A stretch of 64,000 nucleotides of DNA from positions 77,181,056 to 77,245,055 of the forward strand of contig CM049310.1 in NCBI GenBank assembly GCA_026874595.1. Direction: 5' to 3'. Made by a program: the position numbers and the translations under genes. Numbering within the stretch: the stretch's first letter is position 1; each line of letters starts with the position of its first letter. Shown one piece after another: positions 50,346 to 61,569 of the stretch. The DNA comes from Sipunculus nudus. Taxonomy: Eukaryota; Annelida; Sipuncula; Golfingiida; Sipunculidae. The notes beneath the pieces are model-generated. The model did not search any database, had not been told where the DNA came from, and worked only from the letters and a program-made list of their open reading frames with translations.

Positions 50346-50715
50346 ATAGCTTTTTTTTTTAACTTGTGCTCCCATTGCGGACGCATATGTATGCATTGGG
50401 ATGCACATATCTAGTTGGGTTTATTTATTCCTGCACACCATCGTACATTTAATTTAGTCATTTATGTCGTTACCCTGACGTGTGGCGATAGAATAACGTT
50501 ACAACCAGTGACCTTAACATAAATGTAGCATTAATAAACATATACAATAATTCACACATTTCCCGGCCATATCTGTAATATGCACAAGTCGGCCAGGCTG
50601 AAAGGAATAAGAGATGTTTCTCAGAATTGATGGAATGTGGGTAGCACGTATTAGTTCATTACCTGTAGTATGGTCCTTTTTTATTTCAGAACTCGATAAA
50701 AAAATCGTTACTTGC

Positions 50716-50881
50716 CTGTTTCGTTGTAGGACATGTGATAGTGCAGGTGCTCCCATACTGAAAGCCATTGGTGCATCCAAGCATGCCTGTATAGATGACG
50801 TCATGAGCCTCGCATTGGACTGGGACACAAACAGGACCCGACCACTCCCCACTCTCACTGCAGTGGACTTCATGAAGACGG
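50716..50881 (-). CDS. PAPPA: Pappalysin-like protease, CCP exon (GC donor)
   Basis: 166-bp exon, phase 2 in (acceptor ctcttattacag), phase 0 out. It reads HCSESGEWSGPVC, which closes one CCP module, then QCEAHDVIYTGMLGC and STCTITCPTTKQ, which start the next. The donor is CAG|GCAAGTAA: GC replaces GT but the rest is the strong consensus typical of GC-AG introns. Using the only nearby GT (four bases on) would change the phase and hit a TGA seven codons into the next exon, so the GC site is the one that works. Upstream exons, with more CCPs and the metzincin domain, must lie beyond 64,000. Confidence 0.9.
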
Positions 50882-51370
50882 CTGTAATAAGAGAAACTGT
50901 CGTTACTATAATAAAAGGGGCCAAATCACCTATCTGACCTTTATAAACTAAAGGTAATCCCTTGGAGCTTTTATAAAAATAGGCCAGAAACGTAGATAAT
51001 ACCGCGCCAAGGCTGATTGTTTTGTTTATATCAACATGTTTATAAAATGTGGGGGCCTGCCAATATAATCAAAACGATTTCAACTAGGGGGTCTGCCAGC
51101 AAGTCAGTTCAATTTAAAGTTGAATATACCAGATACTTTTAATCTGAATACAATGACACGTCTTCGAGGAGCCGGCCCTCTTTCATTTCAATCTGCACCT
51201 GATCGTTTATTGAAATCTCTCAATTTACGTCTAATTAATTTACTCCAGAGTGCCTTCTAGCAGCTCAGTCGATATTTTATAGGTGGGTGTATACATGCTG
51301 GAAATTCCTTTTAAAATACAACTGCAGAATCTATTTGCGACTGTTAACTTTTAAACAATCCTTCACAAAA

Positions 51371-52912
51371 AACAAGTGACCCATGGGTCATGACGCTCAG
51401 CTGACTGGGAAGAGATTCGCAAAAGGAAATTTTATCATCTGAGCGGTAGTATATACCCATTCAACTGAAGCATCAAACAGATTAACCAACAGGCCAAGTA
51501 TTTATATATATATCAAAAAGAGAGAAAAAATGTGTAAACTTTAAACAAATACAGGTGGCTCCACCAGTCTGCAGAAACTAATAAAAACACTTAATGGTCA
51601 ATATCCATACAAAGAATCATGGTGATCTCTGCATTAGTTGTTCAGATACTTCAGCTTTTGTATCAAATTTTCCATTATTCTGAGGGATATTTTCCGAGTC
51701 CTATAGCTTGAAGGATATGGGTAACAGAGATCTAATTTCAGGTTTCCACACCCACTTTTCATGGGTCTCCTTGCATGACAAGAATGAAGATTCTAGGTCC
51801 AGTTGTTACAATTGGTGCGACGTTAACAGATGACAGCATCCTTAAAGGTCTCAAAAATAGAGAAAAAAAAATTGAAAAATTGAATAAGATATAGGTGGCA
51901 CCACCAATCTGCAGAAACTGATGAAACACTCCATAATCAATATCCATGCAAAGAATCATGGTGATCTCTGCATCACTTGTTCAGATACTTCAGCTTTTGT
52001 ATCAAATTGTCAATTATTCTGAGGGATACTTCCGAGTCCTATAGCTTGAAGGATATGGGAAACAGAGACCTAATTTCAGGTTTCCACAGACTCTTTTCAT
52101 GGGCCTCCTTGCATGACAAGAATGAAGATTCTAGGTCCAGTTGTTACGAAATTGTACCCTGTTGACAGATAACCACATCTTTAAAGGTCTCAAAAATAGA
52201 GAAAAAAAATCGTAAAAATTTGAAAAAAATAGAGGTGGCACCACCAGTCTGCAGAAACTGATGAAACACTCCATGATCAATATCCATGCAAACAATTATG
52301 GTGATCTCTGCATTAGTTTTTCAGATACTTCAGCTTTTCTAACACATTTTCCATTATTCTGAGCTGTACTTTGGAGTGCCATAGCTCAAAGGATATGGGT
52401 AACAGAGAACTAATTTCAGGTTTCCATGGAGACTTTTTATGGGTCTCCCTGTGTGTCAAGAATGAAGATTCTAGGTCCAGTTGTTACGATTTGTGCCCTG
52501 TTAACAGATGTTCACATTTTAAAGGTCTCAAAAATAGAGAAAAAAATCGTAAAAAATCGAAAAATACAGGTGGCGCCACCAGTCTGCAGAAAGTGATGGA
52601 ACATCACATGATCAATATGTATGCCAAAAATCATGACCATCAATGATGTAGTTAATGAGATATTGAAGTTTTTGTATGAAATTTTTTACTATTCTGGGGG
52701 GGGGGGGGGTACTTTGTGTAACAGAGACCTCATTTCTGGTTTTTAAGGAGACTTTTCATGGACCTCTCAGAATGTCAAGTTACAACTTTCTAGGTCCAGC
52801 GTTTACGATTTGTGCCAGGTTAACGGACGGACGGACAGACAGACGGACAGACGGACGACGGACAAAGGGTGATCGCTATAGCTCAGATGACCTAAAGTCA
52901 GCTGAGCTAACA
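51371..52912 (+). mobile_element. HINE-like element with 335-bp tandem units
   Basis: Starts aacaagtgacccatgggtca and has GCTCAGCTGACT at 51,395-51,406; its exact inverse AGTCAGCTGAGC lies at 52,896-52,907. The right arm belongs to a terminal hairpin (52,879-52,891 with 52,897-52,909) preceded by a GACGGACA-type tetranucleotide tract (52,822-52,862). The core has about four units of 332-341 bp, each with ctgcagaaactgatg, ttcagatacttcagctttt, ctaatttcaggtttccac and agattctaggtccagttg, plus GGTGGC(G/A/T)CCACC. Structure and words match bivalve pearl elements and HINEs; family naming is inference. Confidence 0.82.
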
Positions 52913-55271
52913 AACTGAAATTGTACGCTCATCTTCAACTTCAAGCACTAGGTAACACTGTCTTCTAGCAATGGTCGTGCTCTTAAAATAATTAAACACT
53001 GGTGATTATCACTACAATCGAAAACGTACAAGGCGAGATCGGATGACATGGGCCTTGTGTAAAGGGGGGCAGTGAGACATGTATTTTTCGACCCCCTCAC
53101 TTTTAAGGCTATAAAGTAGATAACATTTCATTTCAAGAGAACTCCTGTCATTCAGTTTACAGTTTAGTCATATTTCCCTTAATTATCTTTCAACTGGGAA
53201 TCTGATATTGAAAAAATTAAGGATCTCGCATGCGTCAATGGCCTCATGTTAAAATCAGGGTAAACTATGAATAATATGTAGTTGAAAATTGAGCAAAAAT
53301 AATTTCGGTAAAAGAATAATATATATTCCATAATGTGGCGAAAGTAATGAAAACTATGATATTCTGGAAGGTTTTTTTCCTATTTGTATAAGGAGGAACA
53401 GTGGAGAGGGAGATTTTCAATGGCTGTCCTTATTTCGGAAATGGGGGGGGGGGGGGGGGGGTGCTTCTGTGGATTGTCCCCTTCACATTTTCGTATTAAA
53501 CAAGACTCCTATCAGATGACATGAAACCCGAATTAGAACCCCATTAGCAAGTCTCCAATATACCACACACACCGGCTAAGCTGACTAGGACGTGCATCTC
53601 CATGGCCTTTCCATATATTCTTGTACAAGTGCCTGTCTGTGCCACATAATGGTAATAAAAAAATGAAAAATCGCAGCGAAAAGCATGAATTTTGCATTTT
53701 ATTTTTTTTTTTTCAAATAAATATAACTGAAAGAACTCAGTTTCGTATGGTATTTTTCCCCACTCAATAACAAATAATAACTTCACAGACTTAATAAGGC
53801 ATCAAAGACTCAACTTATTCCACTAATACCTGACTTTATCCATTAGCTTTAATGTGTTATGCAGTGTCTCTATTTTACCTTCCTTTCTGGCTTTGTTAAG
53901 TGATTGCTCTGGCTCATATGCGCCTCAGAGAACTAATGAGTAATTTGCATTTATAATAAGAACTCTAATGGAACAAATCGCAATCTTTTTGGGGGGAATT
54001 CTCACAAGAATCTCCAGCCATTTGATAAGGCGGGCAAAACAGTATTTTTGAGTAGATGCCGGTGACTGATTTTTTTCTGCTGCTGTTTCCTCTTTCGGAG
54101 AACTAATAAGTAATTTGCATTTATAACTGGAAATTAATTTCTTGCCTTAACTGAGAGGGTAGATATAGACATATATAGGTATTAAAAAAAATATTTGAAC
54201 TGATGTCGTCACTCACTCTGAGGGTTGCAATGCATTATGGGTAGAGTGAGACGCGTTACCATGTTACTGTGCCTATTTCTGTTCATAAACAAAGACCTTT
54301 ATGTTCAAGAATATGTTCCCGTGCATTGTTCAAGAAAACGTATTAACTCTGGTTTCACCACCAGGGTGCGCAGGGACGAGAAAAAGGCTGGCAACAACGG
54401 CGTGAAGGAAAGAAGAGCTTACCCACACTATCACTGTTTTATATATTAATTTTTTTTACTTATTTAACGTTAAATATTGTCATTATTTGTATTATTTTTT
54501 TTTTTAGTATCGGAACAGGAAAATTTCCCCGTTTGCATCTCTTTTGTGGACAGGAACAGTAACATGTTCACAAAGGGAACACGCACCCCATATCCGTCCA
54601 ACTTAAGAGAATGCAGTTACTCGTTTTGACTATTTATCAAAACATGAATTAGATGAAGTCCACTGTGGAAAATGATATTTTGAATGTATTGATTATTAAT
54701 TTGTACGCAGTTTTCGCGCGCGCAAGTACTACAATGCACACTTCCGCCAGAGGTCGCTTCTTCTCGAAATGAAACTAACCTGTTTGGGCACAAAGGGACG
54801 GGCGGGACAACTTGTCTCAACCTTCAAACTTTAAGATAAAAAATTGTTACATTTTGCAAAGAAACACCTTCTGTTTACATTTCACGTGAGCATGCTTACA
54901 CAATATAACTTATTCCGTGACGTCCTTACCACCAAAACGCCCCTGTTTATGTAATATGCCTTGAAACAATTCTTATCCAACACGCTTGAATGGACTATAT
55001 TGTCATCTTCACTACATTTATACCTGCGCCGCTGGTGTATTTAGAAGCTCCGGTGCATTGTGGGGGTCAGATTTTGACTCCAACAATCCATTAACAGCAG
55101 AGTCCGAGTCTGCGCAGTGTGACTACAACGCTTAGGCACTACAGATTTTTTGTTTGGGATATCTTGATGCAGTTCCGTTTCCCAAAGAGATTAAAAGGAC
55201 AAGTAGAAGAAAGACCAAGTTACAAAAGCCCGGAAACACTGCTCATTGTGTGTTACAGGCCAAACAAACAG

Positions 55272-55690
55272 TAAAGCCGCGTGTCCACTTGTACGGATGC
55301 GGTGCATGTATGCGGATATTTTGTATGTGTGCGTGTCTATTAGATACGTTTTTCTGTGAGTTTTTAAGGTCTTTCACTCTCTTTAACATCTACAAAATGG
55401 CACGTTTCCGCATACGTTTCCGCATGCGTTTCCGTACCCGCGGCTACATGGTCCGGTTTTCGAAAAACGTATCCGTTTCCGCACATCACACGCATACCGC
55501 ACCGCATAAGTGGACACACTCCTTCTATATTCCATATGCGCGATTAAAAACGCATCCGCATCCGTATCCGTACGGCATAAGTGGACACGCAGCTTTAGTG
55601 GACTTCTTTATTCAATATGCGCGATTTAAAACGCGTCCGCATCCGCATCCGCATCCGTATCCGTACCGCATAAGTGGACACGCAGCTTAA
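55272..55690. mobile_element. Harbinger-like MITE with CCGCAT repeats
   Basis: TAA is followed by AGCCGCGTGTCCACTT at the left (55,272 on). AAGTGGACACGCAGCT is followed by TAA at the right (to 55,690). The 16-bp inverted ends differ at one base and the flanking TAA repeat fits the TWA target duplication of PIF/Harbinger elements. A second right-end copy lies inside (about 55,580-55,600), and GCATCC/GTATCC hexamers pack both. A 178-codon plus frame (55,154-55,690) with HPHPYPY words crosses the left border, so it is a by-product. Confidence 0.75.
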
Positions 55691-56546
55691 TGCTATCTCC
55701 TGAATCTGTCTAGGATGTAAGGAGAGCCAGGGCCTGCGACGTAACATTATTCAATGTAAGAAGGCGTTTCGCTAACTTGGTTTCGAAATAAGTATTGATT
55801 TATGACAAGATAGGATTTTCGGATTATAACCAAACAACATCTGCGCAATCCCATGTAAGCTACTTATTTGCTTACGGAAAAAATACCAGACTGTCGCCTG
55901 CGACGGTATTAGATTACGTAGTAAAGCCAGCCCACTGGTATTCGGATAACCAGGGTGGGGTTCCTTACAATTCTCATATGGACGCCGCCGTGGAGCTTCG
56001 TATTAATGATTAACAGCATGAAGTGACGGGAGTTTAGCTGGCTCAATTTGTTTGATTACTCTTTCACTAATTACTTCCATCTTGTCTGTTTCATCGGGTG
56101 TCGCCTTTTATCACCGTGGCAGGAACAATTGTGTGATCCGTTAATGGAAGTTTAAGGTGACCCTTTCGTTCAATAAATGACTTCTTGTAAATTGTCAACC
56201 GATGCCGTTCTCAGTAAGTTCTGATACTTCATAGCAACTATGTATAGCACCACTTGCCTTGAACCTAAAGATGGCCCACCTACGCACGCGTAAAAATACG
56301 AATCGTGCAAATATCAGTAATGGAACTCAGGTGGCATTCCTTGTTGCAAAAGGGTTTTAAAAACCAAACAGCTAGTGATCAAAGCAGCTAGTTGTCTTGT
56401 TCTTAGAACACAGATATTTGGTGACTGGAAAACAAATATATTGTTACATATAGGTTGTAGCAGGCAAAAATCTCTGACGATATTTCAAGTATAAATATTT
56501 CACATTCAGTAAAAGGTAACCTTTTTTTCAAAAGTTAGTGTGATTT

Positions 56547-56746
56547 AAGTATAATGGTTTCAGAAACAATATCAGGTATTTATATGCTTTCCTGCATATT
56601 ATAATTAGTGTTTTGAGGTGTTAAAAATTGATCATCTGATAATGTAGAGATTTTGACCAAGATTTAGCTATAGATTATAGTGGTTGTAACTTTCTGGGCT
56701 TAAGGTTTTGATAAATAAATGATTACACAACTATATTGGTATTGGT

Positions 56747-56796
<50 letters not shown>

Positions 56797-57582
56797 ATAT
56801 TAGATATATATATATATATATATATATATATCATGTGACAATTAAAAAGTGCAGGGAGATACCGAAATAATAATACATTATACATGTTTATGCTCCGTAA
56901 GCATATGTGAATAGTGAGCTTGCCTAATCATGTATTAATAACCAACTTGACCTGAAGAGCAAAATCTGACTATACTCGAAAATCTGACCATAATTTGAAC
57001 AGAAACAGTGCCCCGAAGTCTTTGTGGTGGACGCAACATGTTGACTGTTTTCTGAAGATAAATTAGATATAATTCTTTCAAACCCCAAAAGGTTAGTTAT
57101 TTATTTCGTTGAAGTCAAGACGATTATTTCGCAGTCCGCGAAGAAGATGACTATGTTTTTCGAGGGTTTTTAAAGGTATTTGGGTACCCGTTGTCAAAAA
57201 AGGTCTGGCTCTTTTGGCATACGAGACATGGCCCACGTGTCACTGAAATTTACCAGAATATAAAAAGTGACACCTGAAATCGACAACTGAAAAGGGTGTC
57301 TCGTGCCGGTTCTAACCCGCGTACCTGATATTATATAATATAACGGACTGCCTCCCCCCCCCCCCCCCCCCCAACGGTTTTGTAATAATGAGTATACTAG
57401 CTCTTTTGAAGCACTTTTTAGTTGAATTGTTAAAAAGAGATAAAAAATAAACATGTGAGTAAACATTGGAGAATAAACGCTATTTAAAAATCTCCCATGT
57501 GTTCATATCTAATGTCAAATGCAAGATCTAAATGAAAATGCATGTTGACTGATATAAGTATTGCAACGTTATGTGTTTTTTA
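56547..57582. repeat. Recent 1-kb tandem duplication, copy 1
   Basis: Begins aagtataatggtttcag and matches 57,583-58,597 almost base for base over long stretches, for example gtggtggacgcaacatgttg. Differences are mainly in the TA tract (56,750-56,832 versus 57,797-57,846) and the poly-C run (57,354-57,372 versus 58,369-58,385). No coding frame is recognised. Confidence 0.95.
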
Positions 57583-57792
57583 TAAGTATAATGGTTTCAG
57601 AATGGTTTCAGAAACAATATCAGGTATTTATATGCTTTCCTGCATATTATAATTAGTGTTTTGAGGTGTTAAAAATTGATCATCTGATAATGTAGAGATT
57701 TTGACCAAGATTTAGCTATAGATTATAGTGGTTGTAACTTTCTGGGCTTAAGGTTTGGATAAATAAATGATTACACAACTATATTGGTATTG

Positions 57793-57847
<55 letters not shown>

Positions 57848-58597
57848 TGTGACAATTAAAAGGGGCAGGGAGATACCGAAATAATAATACATAATACATG
57901 TTTATGCTCCGTAAGCATATGTGAATAGTGAGCTTGCCTAATCATGTATTTATAACCAACTTGACCTGAAGAGCAAAATCTGACTATACTCGAAAATCTG
58001 ACCATAATTTGAACAGAAACAGTGCCCCGAAGTCTTTGTGGTGGACGCAACATGTTGACTGTTTTCTGAAGATAAATTAGATATAATTCTTTCAAACCCC
58101 AAAAGGTTAGTTATTTATTTCGTTGAAGTCAAGACGATTATTTCGCAGTCCGCGAAGAAGATGACTATGTTTTTGGAGGGTTTATAAAGGTATTTGGGTA
58201 CCCGTTGTCAAAAAAGGTCTGGCTCTTTTGGCAGACGAGACATGGCCCACGTGTCACTGAAATTTACCAGAATATAAAAAGTGACACCTGAAATCGACAA
58301 CTGAAAAGGGTGTCTCGTGCCGGTTCAAACCCGCGTACCTGATATTATATAATATAACGGACTGCCTCCCCCCCCCCCCCCCCCCAATGGTTTTGTAATA
58401 ATGAGTAAATTAGCTCTTTTGAAGCACTTTTTATTTGAATTGTTAAAAAGAGATAAACAAAATAAACGTGAGTAAACATTGGAGAATAAACGCTATTTAA
58501 AAATCTCCCATGTGTTCATATCTAATGTCAAATGCAAGATCTAAATGAAAATGCATGTTGACTGATATAAGTATTGCAACGTTATGTTTTTTATAAG
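57583..58597. repeat. Recent 1-kb tandem duplication, copy 2
   Basis: Direct copy of the preceding kilobase, with a 12-bp duplication aatggtttcaga right after its start. It ends at gttttttataag, after which single-copy sequence resumes. A further TA tract lies just beyond (58,690-58,740). Confidence 0.95.
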
Positions 58598-58686
58598 GCA
58601 CTGTTTTATAGTTTTATTCACAGACCTATAAGTATATCGCATTTAAAAAAAACATGATAAATCACTAAAAACATACTTTGATTGGC

Positions 58687-58743
<57 letters not shown>

Positions 58744-60522
58744 AAATGATCATATAGTGATAATTTGAACCTGAGTTCGTTTTGAGACACAAAAGCTTGC
58801 CACTGTCGGACGGGGGCTAAAAATAGCACCGACGGCCGATGCAAGTCCCATGAATAAAATTAATCAAGGTAACATTTTTGTTAAATTTCAGCATCAGGTC
58901 TGGTTGTCCTGCCTCGATTGACATCCCGCAAATTCAAATGATTGATGTACACTGTTTCATCCTTATGCAAGGCATATCCTAAATTACATTGGCAACGCCA
59001 TTTCCAACTCCCTGTTATATTTTCTAAATGGCCTTGCACCAAGTTACGAATAATAAAAAAGGTAAACTGATACAGTTCCATTTGAATAATTTATAGTCCT
59101 ATCCACAGTTAAGTCCTTCCCTGGTCGTGGAAGCCCTATCATGTATTTTTTTCATGCTGTATAAACAAAGGTTTGCAGATCATTCCGACAATGATTCTGT
59201 GGTTAATCCTTTGCAGACTCTGGGAATTTCTCGAGAAGCAGCCCAGCAAAAGCCCCCAAACAGTCTGAATTTATCTTTACAACATAGAGAATGGTGTTAC
59301 CATGGCAACGAACGCTTAGATAGACCAGCGGGACGTATAAACAACAGCGCCTGGCTAATAATCACGCGGGTTATCCACCGCTTACGGGATAATCCACATA
59401 GATTAGCTAATCCGAAAACGGAGAATCCATATGTAATCCAAGGTATAAGCACATTGAGTCAGAAGGGTGCGCATTTTAATTAAACCCCCTGTGAATATTT
59501 TTTTTAAATATTAAGGCACGCATCCACATACATCGAAAAAAAATTAATTTGCCACCACTGTTGAATTCTTTCGAGTATACATTTTTAAGGCCTTGCCATT
59601 GATTAGGTAGACATATTTAGTTAATTTAATTCCTCCCGTCGAGCTGTTTTTTTTTTTTAATAGTTTTTTTCTCCCATTCTCTCTCTTTCTCTCCTGTGGC
59701 AGTGATATTAATTCAGCCTTTGGAAGAGACTGGTTTTGTTGGAATAAGCCAAAAAATAGCAATACCGTAATGATTAACTCGCTGGGACGAATCAGCTTAT
59801 TCCTAATAAAGCAACAGTATTTATGGAAAATAATTAATTCATTATTTAATTAGCTAACCGTTAAGAAATATTACTTAAACATGCTCTGAATGTGACATTG
59901 TCCATAGAATTATGTCGAATCTCATCCTTTTACCACTACTGACCTTATACATAACGAATTTTTCTCTCAGCTCGCGGGTTGCATTACATGTTCAAGTAAT
60001 CAAAATGCACCGAGTATTTCCCATTATTGTAATTTACTTTTTTTGTTTTTTAAATTGGCATTTTTCTTTAATAATTCAATCATCGAATTGTTTTCTCTTG
60101 GTCGAAATTAAGTACTGAACACTCTCAGCAAATTATGTCCTGTGTATCCTCTGATCAATATAATATCATCCATATAATCAATTCGTTTTAGCAGTCACAA
60201 CCGATAGAAAAACGTATCTTTCGTTCTCCCGTCTCAAAATGTTAGACCTGTCTCGTTTGGTGTACTGTTTGGAAATTCAAAGGTTATACCTTTTGCATGG
60301 ATATTTTAGAAGCGTCCTATTTATAATCCATTCCACTACAAAAGCGAACAGCATGTCAACAGACAAATCTATTTTTCTTGTTCGAGGTAACCGCTTCTAT
60401 CTTAATGCTAATTAAACTAATTATGTAGAATTCCATTCCGGTTTTGTACTCATGACAGGGCAGAAGAACACACTTCGCCTCATTTTTATCCTATTGTTTT
60501 GCTGGGTCATACCACGAAGCTC

Positions 60523-60692
60523 CCCAAACTCGTTCGTGGATGAAACACAGCCGTGGGGCACGGCCTTCCCATTCAGCCTGCAGAGCGCTCACCCTGGGTG
60601 GGGGTCGAGCGTGAAAAATATCACCGCCTTGGCTGATATACGAACTCACGATCTCCCTTTTTGAGTCATGCGCTCTACCCCTAGACCTCAAA
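60523..60692 (-). mobile_element. tRNA-derived SINE
   Basis: On the minus strand: a head with ggtctaggggtagagcgc and the B-box-like gagttcgtata (60,692-60,625), then a body with acccagggtgagcgctctgc and gggaaggccgtgccccac (60,604-60,530). The body recurs at 1,078-1,150 and the head at 42,355-42,428. No poly-A tail is evident, so the 3' end is uncertain. Confidence 0.68.
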
Positions 60693-60803
60693 AGCTGGTA
60701 GAAAGAACTATATGAAAGAGCTTTTAATGAGAAGCATTTTCTTCTAAACAAAACCCTGTTATATTTTATAATCGTCATAAATCTTTCCCATGAATAGACA
60801 AAC

Positions 60804-61231
60804 GCAGTGGCGTCAATTTATCTTCAAGGGGGGGGGGGGGGTTGACTCGCAGGGGTTGAAGGAAGGGGGGGGGGGGGTAATTCAAAATTGGGACTTTTTT
60901 TTTTTTAAAAACCCACACACATATATATATATATACATTGTATATATATATGCACCTTTTGTTGTATTGTGTGACATATTTAAAATATATTACAATTGAG
61001 TGTACGTTTTTTTAAAACGTTAGTATGTTTAGAGTATATGATTATTCTATAACAGTTTAAGATATTTAACATACTAAACCAAATTCTATAATTCTAATTA
61101 TTAATATATTTCATTTCAAATATATAGATATTATTCCCTGAATATCAGGGGGATGATTACATTGACCATCCCCCCTTGCTAAAAAGTGGAGGGTATATAT
61201 ACCTCCATCCCCCCTATATTGACGCCCCTGC
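60804..61231. mobile_element. GGCGTCAA MITE, copy 2 (with target duplication)
   Basis: Inverted ends GCAGTGGCGTCAA and TTGACGCCCCTGC, flanked by atagacaaac (60,794-60,803) and atggacaaac (61,232-61,241), a 10-bp direct repeat with one difference. Long G runs lie at the left. The ends and 9-10-bp duplication would fit a Mutator-like source, but this is a guess from length alone. Confidence 0.83.
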
Positions 61232-61569
61232 ATGGACAAACCGAAAGCCATCATCCAAAAGCAAGTATCCATCTTTAACCTGGTAATGTTTTTTCGTGTC
61301 ACTGTGTTTACACGAAACCAACCAACCACCATCTTTCAAATGTGTCTTTTCGTGTGATAAAAGGCACTGAATGCCGTTAGTTAGTTTTTGTGAAAATAGT
61401 ATTAAAAATACTGTTTTTTTTGTATTGTAACATAATTTGATTTCTTTTAGAATTAACACGTTGGGTTTTGTTCCTTTTATGTTAATTCGGTTAAACTTTC
61501 TAGTAATGAACTCTCAACCAGATCCCAGAAAACATTTGACAGGGAATGATACAACATTATAAACTAGAT

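Larger units (their letters stand above)
36270..50715 (-). other. Pappalysin intron (14.4 kb, phase 0, GC-AG)
   Basis: Donor CAG|GCAAGTAA (GC instead of GT), acceptor tttatag at 36,270. It carries several elements described separately: a tRNA-like repeat pair (37.3-37.8 kb), HINE-like elements (38.0-38.9 and 40.3-40.8 kb), MITEs (41.7 and 43.0 kb), a tRNA-like SINE head (42.36 kb), a GAGTCC fragment (46.6 kb) and an inverted piece of the 5-kb repeat (50.0-50.3 kb). The intervening stretches 43.3-46.6 kb and 47.2-50.0 kb show only short frames with no domain. Confidence 0.8.

Noticed and set aside
50707-50716. Alternative GT donor four bases beyond the GC donor
   Set aside because: Leaves phase 1 and meets TGA after seven codons of the next exon, while the GC site keeps the CCP module intact.
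54617-54835. Possible further pappalysin exon on the minus strand, ending CCCAAACAG|gttagt in the right phase
   Set aside because: The phase fits, but the frame has a stop just upstream, the acceptor is weak, the exon would be under 50 bp and no CCP cysteine pattern is present.
55154-55690. 178-codon plus-strand frame with histidine/proline-rich repeats
   Set aside because: It crosses the MITE border at 55,272 and owes its length to GCATCC hexamers.
58881-59081. Minus-strand frame with CQCNLGYAL, resembling an EGF module
   Set aside because: Only two cysteines in EGF-like spacing, no further conserved residues and no convincing splice sites.
59127-59483. 118-codon plus-strand frame
   Set aside because: No domain or splice context; composition like its surroundings.
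61214-61459. Minus-strand 81-codon frame with DGYLLLDDGFRFVH
   Set aside because: It runs into the MITE end at 61,231, has no consensus donor and matches nothing known; probably chance.
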